DNA of 6,942 nucleotides from Nanobdellota archaeon (GCA_023137655.1 JAGLOT010000031.1:1-6942), one strand, 5' to 3'; shown: positions 1-6,452, numbered from the stretch's first letter. Translations and numbers: made by a program. The notes: generated by a model not told the origin, from the sequence alone.

Positions 1-1
1 C

Positions 2-739
2 AAAGGTTTCATAATCCATAAATAGGTTAACAGTTTCACCGTTACCATTTACATCATTAACCCATCTTGCAAATTTATCTGCAGTTAAAGGATATCCCAT
101 CCAATTTTTATCTGAGAATCTAAATGCAACATCATCACTTAATCTATAATTTTTTAATAATAATTTAATTTTCTTAGTACCTACAGCACCATATAGGAAA
201 TTAGGTGATCTCCATCCTAATATATAGTCAGCCCCCTCTGCTAACATTCCCTTATATCCTTGTTCTTCCATATAACAGGCCATTTCATTATTGCATGTAA
301 GTTCAGTATTCCTAAATATTTTAGGAACTACACCAAAGATTTCTTTGATCTTCTTAGCATGCATTTTAACTTGCTCATCAAATTCTTTTTTAGAGTATAA
401 ATAAGCTAAACTGTGATAATAAGTCTCACCAAGAATTTCAACACATCCTGTTTTAACTAATGCCTTAAAACTTTCCAAGACTTCAGGACAATATCTCTCA
501 AACTGTTCAATTGCAGTTCCACTTATGGAGTAAGCAATCTTAAATTGGCCCTTATGTTTTTTAATCAGTTCAAGCATAACTTTATTTGCAGGCAAATAAC
601 ATTTCATAGCAACTTTCTGCATAATTTCTCTGTTTTTAATTTCATCAAAATAGTCTTTTTTCTTACCGATATCAAAGACACTATACTTTCTAATCCTATA
701 GGGCTGATGTACTTGAAAATAAAAACATATACTTACCAT
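2..739 (-). CDS. GH57 alpha-amylase-type glycoside hydrolase (partial, C-terminus beyond left edge)
   Basis: Only the N-terminal 246 codons are in the window; the frame stays open to base 2 and the rest lies to the left. The translation shows the conserved blocks of family GH57: HQP near the N-terminus (residues 11-13, in FYFQVHQPYR), GETYYHSL (104-111), FRNTEL (142-147) with the likely nucleophile E146, and MDYETF (241-246) with the likely acid/base D242. These blocks resemble the Methanocaldococcus MJ1611 'alpha-amylase' branch. GH57 enzymes retain the alpha configuration and cleave, transfer or branch alpha-glucans. The exact activity (amylase, 4-alpha-glucanotransferase or branching) cannot be settled without the C-terminal part. 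No signal peptide is seen, so it is likely cytoplasmic. The ATG shares one base with the TAA stop of the upstream GT4 gene (TAATG), so the two are almost certainly co-transcribed and translationally coupled. The family call is firm; the substrate is inferred from context. Confidence 0.93.
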   Translation of the reverse strand, partial: MVSICFYFQVHQPYRIRKYSVFDIGKKKDYFDEIKNREIMQKVAMKCYLPANKVMLELIKKHKGQFKIAYSISGTAIEQFERYCPEVLESFKALVKTGCVEILGETYYHSLAYLYSKKEFDEQVKMHAKKIKEIFGVVPKIFRNTELTCNNEMACYMEEQGYKGMLAEGADYILGWRSPNFLYGAVGTKKIKLLLKNYRLSDDVAFRFSDKNWMGYPLTADKFARWVNDVNGNGETVNLFMDYETF

Positions 740-1992
740 TATCTAATCACCTGTGAATATGCATCCACACATTTTTGTGCAGGACTTTCCCAACCTAAAC
801 TCTCCATTTCAACTAATCCATTCTGGCTCATAGTTTCTTTTAGTGGTGTGTGTCTAATAACACTAACAATCTTATTTGCCATTTCATCAATATCCCAGAA
901 ATCTACTTTTAAGGTATTTCTAAGAACTTCAGAACAGCCAGATTGATTTGATATAATGGCAGGTGTTCCTTTATACATTGCCTCTAATGGTACAATACCA
1001 AAAGGTTCAGATACAGATGGCATTACAAAAACATCTGCCATACTAAATAGTTCCTCTGCTTGTTCTCGAGTATAAAATCCTGTAAATAAGAATTTATCAG
1101 CCATACCCATTTCAGCAGATTTGTTAATCATTCTATTAAGCATATCTCCAGAGCCAGCCATAACAAATTTGACTTTATCTTCATGTTCCAGCACTTTTTT
1201 AGCCGCATCAAGGAAAAATTCAGGGCCTTTCTGTAGAGTAACACTTCCAGCAAAAAGAACTAATTTATCATCATTTTTCTTTGCAAATGTCTTTCTTTGA
1301 GGTTTTTCCATGGTTACCCTTCCATTATGTACTACTTTAATTTTATTTGGATTAATGAAATATCTCTGAGAAAGATTATTCTTCATGAACTCACTAACTG
1401 TTATTATCAAATCAGCCTCATCCATGCCATTCTTTTCAATAGCATAAATATCTGGATTTGCACCTAAACCACCTGATTTATCGAATTCTGTAATATGGAC
1501 GTGGGCAATAAATGGCTTTCCAGTTGCTTTTTTCAATGCAATTGCCGCAGGAAATGTTGTCCAATCGTGAGCATGAATTACATCAAAATCTTCATTTAGG
1601 CCAATAAGTTTAACTTTTTCAGCAAATCTATATACTTCTTCCAATAGATTTTCACCATATAATTTTTTCATAAATCCTTTTCCAGAAGGATTTTTCTGTC
1701 TCATTAACTCTTGAATTTCTTTAAGTCTTTTTGAATAGGATTGCACAGAATCATATGCCTTAAACAGGGTATTGATTTGATGGATTTTTATTTGAGATTC
1801 ACTTATCAAATTATTTGCAATTAATAACCTAACATGACTTTTTGCATTAACTTCCTCTGGCCCAAATGGCATTACATAGGTAATGTTAATATCATCTCTT
1901 TGAGCCATTGCTTTAGTTAGCTCATAACATACCATACCAGCTCCACCAGCAAAAAATGGAGGGAACTCCCAGCCTAACATTAATACTTTCAA
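739..1992 (-). CDS. GT4-family glycogen/starch-synthase-like glycosyltransferase
   Basis: This is a complete GT-B fold glycosyltransferase of about 417 residues. Numbered from the upstream TTG at 2001, the N-terminal domain has the glycine loop FAGGAG (17-22) after the strand LMLGWEFPP, and HAHDW (143-147). The linker region has VVHNG (223-227). The C-terminal nucleotide-sugar domain has a lysine in TLQKGPEF (255-262) and the E-x7-E motif SEPFGIVPLE (E332, E340). These fit retaining GT4 enzymes often annotated as glycogen synthase; the donor is probably ADP- or UDP-glucose, but sequence alone does not show which. The start is uncertain. TTG at 2001 is only one base from the GAAGGA motif at 2003-2008. 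TTG at 1992 is ten bases from it and yields the family-typical MKVLMLGWEFPP, so I chose 1992. ATG at 1980 would remove part of the first beta strand. The gene is first in the leftward unit and overlaps the GH57 gene by one base. Confidence 0.9.
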   Translation of the reverse strand: MKVLMLGWEFPPFFAGGAGMVCYELTKAMAQRDDINITYVMPFGPEEVNAKSHVRLLIANNLISESQIKIHQINTLFKAYDSVQSYSKRLKEIQELMRQKNPSGKGFMKKLYGENLLEEVYRFAEKVKLIGLNEDFDVIHAHDWTTFPAAIALKKATGKPFIAHVHITEFDKSGGLGANPDIYAIEKNGMDEADLIITVSEFMKNNLSQRYFINPNKIKVVHNGRVTMEKPQRKTFAKKNDDKLVLFAGSVTLQKGPEFFLDAAKKVLEHEDKVKFVMAGSGDMLNRMINKSAEMGMADKFLFTGFYTREQAEELFSMADVFVMPSVSEPFGIVPLEAMYKGTPAIISNQSGCSEVLRNTLKVDFWDIDEMANKIVSVIRHTPLKETMSQNGLVEMESLGWESPAQKCVDAYSQVIR

Positions 1993-2002
1993 TTTTATCA
2001 AA

Positions 2003-2008
2003 TCCTTC
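2003..2008 (-). promoter_or_regulatory. Shine-Dalgarno-like GAAGGA deciding the GT4 start
   Basis: Read on the minus strand, GAAGGA ends one base before TTG 2001 and ten bases before TTG 1992. The first spacing is too short for ribosome placement, which favours the second TTG as start. No ATG lies within usable distance. Confidence 0.5.
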
Positions 2009-2016
2009 TTTTTTGA

Positions 2017-2024
2017 ATATAAAG
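2017..2024 (-). promoter_or_regulatory. Candidate TATA box for the leftward GT4-GH57 unit
   Basis: TTTATATT on the minus strand is the best archaeal TATA match on this side of the control region. A start site about 25 bases downstream would fall near 1996, giving an almost leaderless message and leaving the GAAGGA motif outside the transcript. A weaker alternative is the TTTAATTA at 2061-2068, which would put the start near 2040 and keep GAAGGA in the leader. The two options predict different translation modes and cannot be separated by eye. Confidence 0.3.
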
Positions 2025-2043
2025 ATTATTCAGGATAATCTTT
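2021..2043. repeat. Perfect 9-bp inverted repeat with 5-base spacer
   Basis: The arms AAAGATTAT (2021-2029) and ATAATCTTT (2035-2043) are exact reverse complements around TCAGG. On the plus strand the right arm runs into seven T residues (2041-2047), so it looks like a factor-independent terminator, but no plus-strand gene ends here. It lies just upstream of the GT4 gene and overlaps the candidate TATA box by four bases, which fits a repressor operator or a leader hairpin better. Function is inferred. Confidence 0.6.
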
Positions 2044-2051
2044 TTTTGTCG

Positions 2052-2093
2052 AATATTATCTAATTAAAGCTAATACTATCTAATTAGTACTAA
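2052..2093. repeat. Two tandem imperfect repeats with 20-bp period (candidate operator pair)
   Basis: Bases 2052-2073 and 2072-2093 align with 18 matches in 22 positions. Both contain the identical core ATCTAATTA (2058-2066 and 2078-2086), and both end in CTAA. The second copy includes the perfect palindrome CTAATTAG (2080-2087). A 20-base period is close to two helical turns, so the two sites would face nearly the same side of the DNA, as expected for cooperative binding of a dimeric regulator such as the adjacent Lrp-type protein. Binding is inferred. Confidence 0.55.
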
Positions 2094-2119
2094 ATATCAA
2101 TTTCTACTATAAAAACTTT

Positions 2120-2136
2120 CCCCCACCATTAGGGGG
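2120..2136. repeat. GC-rich inverted repeat CCCCC-N7-GGGGG
   Basis: Five C (2120-2124) and five G (2132-2136) flank ACCATTA in otherwise very AT-rich DNA. It lies near the midpoint of the space between the divergent start codons. A palindromic protein-binding site is the simplest reading; a hairpin in a long leader is possible if either transcript starts far upstream. Confidence 0.5.
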
Positions 2137-2141
2137 TAAAT

Positions 2142-2177
2142 ACACCAAATTAAACAACATTTCCTAAAACACCAAAT
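2142..2177. repeat. Direct repeat of ACACCAAAT, 27-bp period
   Basis: Exact 9-base copies lie at 2142-2150 and 2169-2177. Each is followed by a similar A-rich then ATTT-containing stretch. The second copy ends eight bases before the candidate TATA box of the regulator gene, an upstream-activator position. A regulatory role is inferred from position only. Confidence 0.4.
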
Positions 2178-2193
2178 AGAAACATATTTATAT
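2178..2193 (+). promoter_or_regulatory. Candidate BRE/TATA promoter of the regulator gene
   Basis: A purine-rich GAAACA (2179-2184, BRE-like) precedes ATTTATAT (2186-2193). A start about 25 bases downstream would be near 2215, leaving a short leader of about 25 bases that carries AGGA at 2233-2236, four bases before the ATG. This is the better supported promoter of the divergent region. Confidence 0.5.
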
Positions 2194-2240
2194 CATATAT
2201 TGGTATAATATGACACAAAGTAGTATACTTTTAGGATAAC

Positions 2241-2810
2241 ATGTTAGACGCCCTAGATGAGAAGGAAAAAAGGATTATCAAAGAACTAGTAAAAAATCCA
2301 AGAATTTCTGACAATCAAATATCTAGGATAACCAAAATTCCACTAAAAACAGTTAATAGAAAACGTAAAAATTTAGAGGAAAAAGGACTAATTGCATATG
2401 AAGTCCACTTAGATAATTCAAGATCTGGAACTAATATCTTCACTTCAAAACAGATGTATACTATAACATTTAGAAAGGGAATAACTAGGGCTAATTTCTT
2501 GAATTTTGCAAAACATTATGATTTTGCCAATCTTTTCATAAAACATTGTTCAGAAATATTTGTTGGTGAGCAAGACGGATGTCTTAAATTAATTCTTTTC
2601 ATAGAAAGTTATCTTGCTACAGATATCATTGAAATTTTTAATGCTGATTATTTTAATAAATTTGAATCTTATTTTGGTAAGGGATGTATAGGGGATGTAA
2701 ATGTAATAACAATTAACAATCAATTACAATCATTTCACAATTATTTTCCCCATATTAATGTCAAAGAGGGCAAATTAAAGCCATCTTGGACTAACATCTT
2801 CATTTATTAA
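2241..2810 (+). CDS. Lrp/AsnC-type winged-helix transcriptional regulator, C-terminal domain unrecognised
   Basis: This is a 189-residue protein. Residues 5-51 match the DNA-binding half of Lrp/AsnC regulators: the LDEKEKRII start, the ISDNQISRIT helix, the recognition helix around PLKTVNRKRKNLEEKG, and the closing LIAYEV wing. The remaining ~135 residues (mixed beta and alpha, with cysteines in KHCSE and DGCLK and a distinctive tail FPHINVKEGKLKPSW) do not look like the ~80-residue RAM ligand domain of classical Lrp, and I do not recognise the domain. The ATG at 2241 has AGGA four bases upstream. The gene lies between two divergent sets of glucan enzymes, first in the rightward direction and 57 bases before the GT3 synthase. 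It is therefore likely to sense an energy or sugar metabolite and control one or both arms, including itself. That role is inferred from HTH type and location; no ligand can be named. Confidence 0.85.
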   Translation: MLDALDEKEKRIIKELVKNPRISDNQISRITKIPLKTVNRKRKNLEEKGLIAYEVHLDNSRSGTNIFTSKQMYTITFRKGITRANFLNFAKHYDFANLFIKHCSEIFVGEQDGCLKLILFIESYLATDIIEIFNADYFNKFESYFGKGCIGDVNVITINNQLQSFHNYFPHINVKEGKLKPSWTNIFIY

Positions 2811-2822
2811 TCAGACAATAGA

Positions 2823-2830
2823 TTTAAATA
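2823..2830 (+). promoter_or_regulatory. Candidate TATA box for the GT3 synthase gene
   Basis: TTTAAATA follows a purine-rich ACAATAGA stretch in the gap after the regulator stop. A start 25 bases on would be near 2852, giving a leader of about 16 bases that still contains AGGGGTG (2857-2863), a near match to the archaeal GGAGGTG ribosome site, four bases before the ATG. The synthase may thus have its own promoter as well as read-through from the regulator gene. Confidence 0.4.
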
Positions 2831-2867
2831 TGAATCACTATTCTTATACTCTATAAAGGGGTGTATT

Positions 2868-4667
2868 ATGCAGACAAAGGCAGATTATCTATTCGAATCT
2901 TCATGGGAAGTATGCAATAAAGTAGGCGGCATATACACTGTTGTTAAATCTAAAGCAAAATTACTAACTAAATTATACAAGAATTACTTTCTTATCGGAC
3001 CTTATTTTGAACATAGTGCAAAGATAGATTTTACACCAAAAAGGGCACCCAAAATTCTACAACCAGTATTTGATGATTTAAAAAATCAAGGCATAATTTG
3101 TCATTTTGGTGAATGGAACATAAAAGGTGAACCCAATGTTATTCTAATTGAAAGTTCTGCTTTAAAGAATCAAAAAGATTACTATAAAGGAGAATTCTGG
3201 AATAAATTCCAGGTGGATTCTATGGGTTCTGGTTGGGATTTTGAAGAACCTATGCTCTGGTCCATAGCTGTTGGGATGTTATTGGAAAGACTACCTCAAG
3301 CACTAAATTCAGACAAAATAGTGGGCCATTTCCACGAATGGTTAGCAGGTTTCACATTATTATACTTAAAACTAAAAAATTCCCCTGTAAAAACAGTTTT
3401 TACAACACATGCAACAATGCTTGGAAGAAGTATTTCAGGTTCAGGACAAAATCTATATGGTATATTAAATAAAATTAATCCAGAACAAGAAGCAAGAAAT
3501 CAAGGTGTTATGAATAAATTTAGTACAGAAAGGGCATGTGCAAACAATGCAGATGTTTTTACCACAGTTTCTGAAATCACAAGCATGGAAGCTGAAAAAT
3601 TACTGGGTAGAAAGGCAGACGTTCTATTATTAAATGGGCTAGATAGTTCACAATTTCCAACATTTGAGCAAATCTCAATTAAACATCAGAAATCAAAGGA
3701 AGCAATTCATGAATTCCTAAGTTATTACTTTTTTCCATATTATTCATTTGATTTGGATAATAGTTTAAATCTATTCATAAGTGGAAGATTTGAATTTAAA
3801 AATAAAGGATTAGACATATTAATCAAATCATTAGCAAATATCAATAACCAATTAAAGAAAAATAAGTCAAAAAGAATGATTAATGTATTCTTTTGGATAC
3901 CTAGGGATGTTAATTCAACAAATTTGTCTTTATCTGATTCTAAAGCAAATTATATTCAATTAAGAGAATATATTGAAGACCATTCTAGTGAAATTATAGA
4001 TAACATCAAAGATAATTTCTTGACATCACCACTAAAAGACCTATCAAAATCAAATAAAATCAAATGTACTCTGTTTGATAAAGAATTTATATCTCAAATT
4101 AAGAATATGAGGTTAAAATTCAGTAAGGATGGCAATCCATTATTATGTACACATGCCCTTCCAAATGAACATTTAGATCCTATATTAAACATGTTTAAGG
4201 AAAATGGGCTTAATAATAAACAACATGATGTTGTAAAAGTCATTTATTATCCAATTTACCTTACAGGTGTGGATGGATTACTTGATTTAAAGTATTATGA
4301 TGCAATTCTTGGATGTCATCTAGGCATATTTCCTTCATCCTATGAGCCTTGGGGTTATACCCCTTTAGAAAGTGCTGCATTAGGAATTCCTGCAATAACC
4401 ACAAATTTAGCAGGGTTTGGAAGATTCATAAATTCACATAACAAAAAAGGTGGAGTCTATGTTCTTGAAAGATACAATAAATCAGATGATGAAGCCACAA
4501 AAGAACTAGCCAAATTAATACTTAAATATTATAAATATAGTCCAAAGGAAAGGGTTCAACAGAAAGTTGAAGCTAAACATCTTGCTTCTTTAGCAGATTG
4601 GAATACGTTCATAGAGAATTATGTTGAAGCACATAATCTTGCACTTTCAAAAAATCAAGAGAATTAA
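2868..4667 (+). CDS. GT3-family (eukaryote-type) glycogen synthase
   Basis: This 599-residue protein matches fungal/animal glycogen synthase along its whole length. Blocks in order: LFESSWEVCNKVGGIYTV (8-25) with the donor/acceptor glycine loop; HFHEWLAG (154-161); TTHATMLGR (179-187); FTTVSEIT and LLNGLD (231-238, 254-259); GRFEFKNKG (306-314); and CHLGIFPSSYEPWGYTPLE (483-501) with the catalytic E-x7-E pair E493/E501, then TTNLAGFG. The family transfers glucose from UDP-glucose (in eukaryotes) to the end of an alpha-1,4 glucan, retaining configuration. It is about 100 residues shorter than the human enzyme: the phosphorylated N- and C-terminal tails are missing. The C-terminal segment 559-577 aligns without gaps to the eukaryotic arginine cluster that binds glucose-6-phosphate, but only one of its six arginines remains. 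The enzyme is therefore probably not controlled that way. It ends eight bases before the debranching gene, indicating an operon. Confidence 0.95.
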   Translation: MQTKADYLFESSWEVCNKVGGIYTVVKSKAKLLTKLYKNYFLIGPYFEHSAKIDFTPKRAPKILQPVFDDLKNQGIICHFGEWNIKGEPNVILIESSALKNQKDYYKGEFWNKFQVDSMGSGWDFEEPMLWSIAVGMLLERLPQALNSDKIVGHFHEWLAGFTLLYLKLKNSPVKTVFTTHATMLGRSISGSGQNLYGILNKINPEQEARNQGVMNKFSTERACANNADVFTTVSEITSMEAEKLLGRKADVLLLNGLDSSQFPTFEQISIKHQKSKEAIHEFLSYYFFPYYSFDLDNSLNLFISGRFEFKNKGLDILIKSLANINNQLKKNKSKRMINVFFWIPRDVNSTNLSLSDSKANYIQLREYIEDHSSEIIDNIKDNFLTSPLKDLSKSNKIKCTLFDKEFISQIKNMRLKFSKDGNPLLCTHALPNEHLDPILNMFKENGLNNKQHDVVKVIYYPIYLTGVDGLLDLKYYDAILGCHLGIFPSSYEPWGYTPLESAALGIPAITTNLAGFGRFINSHNKKGGVYVLERYNKSDDEATKELAKLILKYYKYSPKERVQQKVEAKHLASLADWNTFIENYVEAHNLALSKNQEN

Positions 4668-4675
4668 TAATCAAA

Positions 4676-6412
4676 ATGCCTATAATATCACACGAACTTG
4701 GTAATCTAAAACTAAGCAAACAAGTAGAAAATGTATCTTTTCTAATTTCAAATAAATTTGGTTCATTTTTCTCTTTAGGGGATAAAGAAAATGTTTCTAG
4801 ATATCAAGGCCTTAATATTTGTAAAAATGGACAAATACATAAAATTATTGATAATATTTCAACAAATAAAGATATCCTAAAAATTGTTAATTCTGGACAA
4901 TTAATTGAAAGACATTACAATAATGCATATGAAGAATTCTTCATGCCAAATAAAAAAGATATTTTACTTTATAGTTCAAGAAATATTAATGAAATAAAAC
5001 TAACTTTAGATATGAGGAAGATATTTGATTACGACGACAAAAATAGGAATTATACAATTGAAAAAGAATCTGGTTGTATTCTTATAAGCTATAATAAAAA
5101 TAATTATAATATGTTTCTTGCTATTGCAACAAATGGATTGAAATTTGCTAAAATTGATAATTGGATTAAAAAAGATTATATTTATGATGCAAAAAGAAAT
5201 TCTCAACCAGGTTCATTATATGTTTATGAAGCAATTAATATTGCATTAAAACAAAAATCATTTATTTGTTTTGCTGCTTCAGATGATAAGGATGAAGCAA
5301 TTACAAGATCACTATTTTCATTAAAAAATATTGAAGAATTAAAAGAAGAACCAATTATACCTAAACTAAAAATTAAAGATAAAGAATTAATGCTTGCCTA
5401 TCATTCTTGTGTAAACTCATTAAATATGCTTGCAAAAGACAATGGAATCTTTGCAGGATTACCGTGGTTCTTTGAATATTGGAGTAGAGATGAAGCAATT
5501 TCATTAAAGGCATTGGTTCTTGAAAAATTAGATTACAAAAAAATAATCAATCGTTCCCTGCAAGGATTAGATAATAATGGATTGATGAAAGATATATCTA
5601 CATTAGAAAGGCAAAATGCAGATGGTTTTGGTTGGTTAATAAAAAGAATTTCAGAATCCCCATTATCTCATAAAGAATTAAAATTAATAACTGCTAGAAC
5701 TATCCATCAGGTAGATAATCTTGCTGATTATTTTACAAAGAATAATCTTGCCATTAGTTATAATCATCAAACCTGGATGGATTCTACAAATAGAAATGGT
5801 GCAAGAATTGAAATTCAGGCATTAAGATTAGTTGTTTATCAATTCTTATATGATATGACTAAACATGAAAAATATCTTGCATTAATCAGTATGTTAAAAT
5901 CTCAAGTAGTTGAAGATTTCTGGCAAAAGCCAATTTTAGCAGATGGTTATGAGTTTTTCCAAGCAGATTTAACTGTAAGGCCAAATGTTTTCCTGGCATA
6001 TTACCTTTACCCTCAATTATTATCTAAAAAAGATTGGGAATTATGTTTTGATAATGCATTAGATAAACTATGGTTAGAATGGGGTGGATTATCAACAATT
6101 GATAAAAATAATATGTATTTCCATCCAGAACATTCAGGTGAAAAAGCAGATAGTTATCATGCAGGAGATTCCTGGTATTGGATAAATAATATTGCTGCTT
6201 TATGTTTACATAGATTGAATAAGAAAAAGTATAAGAAATATATTAATGAAATAATTAAAGCTTCTGTTAATGATATATTATATCAAGGTTTTATTGGCCA
6301 TCATTCAGAAGTAAGCCCTGCTTCTCATCAGGAAGCATTTGGATGCTGGGCACAGGCCTGGAGTGCTGCTATGTTCATTGAACTAATGCACGAAAAGAAT
6401 AAGTTATTCTAA
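4676..6412 (+). CDS. Glycogen debranching enzyme, amylo-alpha-1,6-glucosidase (GDE, GH133-type)
   Basis: This is a 578-residue protein with the two-part GDE layout. Residues ~15-220 resemble the N-terminal GDE domain (FLISNKFGSF...RYQGLNI, the counterpart of the usual 'TNGLGGYAS...RYHGLL'). Residues ~240-575 form the (alpha/alpha)6 catalytic barrel with GLPWFFEYWSRDEAISL (261-277), QTWMDS (365-370), RPN (435-437), DSYHAGDSWYW (492-502), GFIGHHSEV (538-546) and GCWAQAWSAA (556-565). The acidic residues D369 and E545 lie in blocks conserved in the family and are the likely active-site residues. The family hydrolyses alpha-1,6-linked glucose at branch points. No separate 4-alpha-glucanotransferase domain is present, unlike eukaryotic bifunctional debranching enzymes, so another enzyme, possibly the GH57, would have to shift outer chains. 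It is somewhat shorter than many bacterial relatives. There is no clear ribosome site in the 8-base gap after the GT3 gene, suggesting coupled translation. No signal peptide is seen. Confidence 0.92.
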   Translation: MPIISHELGNLKLSKQVENVSFLISNKFGSFFSLGDKENVSRYQGLNICKNGQIHKIIDNISTNKDILKIVNSGQLIERHYNNAYEEFFMPNKKDILLYSSRNINEIKLTLDMRKIFDYDDKNRNYTIEKESGCILISYNKNNYNMFLAIATNGLKFAKIDNWIKKDYIYDAKRNSQPGSLYVYEAINIALKQKSFICFAASDDKDEAITRSLFSLKNIEELKEEPIIPKLKIKDKELMLAYHSCVNSLNMLAKDNGIFAGLPWFFEYWSRDEAISLKALVLEKLDYKKIINRSLQGLDNNGLMKDISTLERQNADGFGWLIKRISESPLSHKELKLITARTIHQVDNLADYFTKNNLAISYNHQTWMDSTNRNGARIEIQALRLVVYQFLYDMTKHEKYLALISMLKSQVVEDFWQKPILADGYEFFQADLTVRPNVFLAYYLYPQLLSKKDWELCFDNALDKLWLEWGGLSTIDKNNMYFHPEHSGEKADSYHAGDSWYWINNIAALCLHRLNKKKYKKYINEIIKASVNDILYQGFIGHHSEVSPASHQEAFGCWAQAWSAAMFIELMHEKNKLF

Positions 6413-6420
6413 AAAACAAA

Positions 6421-6440
6421 CTTTTATTAAATAAATATAA
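6421..6440 (+). promoter_or_regulatory. Possible promoter of the CYTH gene
   Basis: The 40-base gap after the debranching gene is almost pure A/T and holds TTTTATTAAATAAATATA. A TATA element centred near 6427 would put transcription start at about the ATG itself (6453), that is, a leaderless message, in agreement with the lack of a Shine-Dalgarno motif. Base composition alone could produce this match. No convincing terminator hairpin is seen in the gap. Confidence 0.25.
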
Positions 6441-6452
6441 CAATTTAACCTT

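Noticed and set aside
545..946. Plus-strand open frame of 133 codons
   Set aside because: It lies antisense across the junction of the well-supported GH57 and GT4 genes, is hydrophobic and F/I-rich as expected from the reverse of AT-rich coding DNA, and shows no family motif.
2041..2047. Seven-T run as a plain transcription terminator of a plus-strand gene
   Set aside because: The only sequence upstream on that strand is antisense to the GT4 gene, so there is no gene for it to terminate.
2204..2209. TATAAT, resembling a bacterial -10 box ahead of the regulator
   Set aside because: No matching -35 element lies about 17 bases upstream, and the archaeal-type box at 2186-2193 fits better. In DNA this AT-rich the hexamer is expected by chance.
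2233..2333. Recurring AGGATAAC at 2233-2240 and 2325-2332, similar to GGATAATC in the 2021-2043 hairpin
   Set aside because: One copy is explained by the ribosome site and another by codons inside the regulator gene; spacing and flanks are not conserved.
4648..4680. Possible separate promoter between GT3 and debranching genes
   Set aside because: Only eight bases separate the genes and no TATA-like element with suitable spacing is clear; an operon is simpler.
5006..5206. Minus-strand open frame of 66 codons
   Set aside because: It is antisense to the N-terminal domain of the debranching enzyme; its run of I and F residues is the mirror of lysine/asparagine-rich coding sequence.
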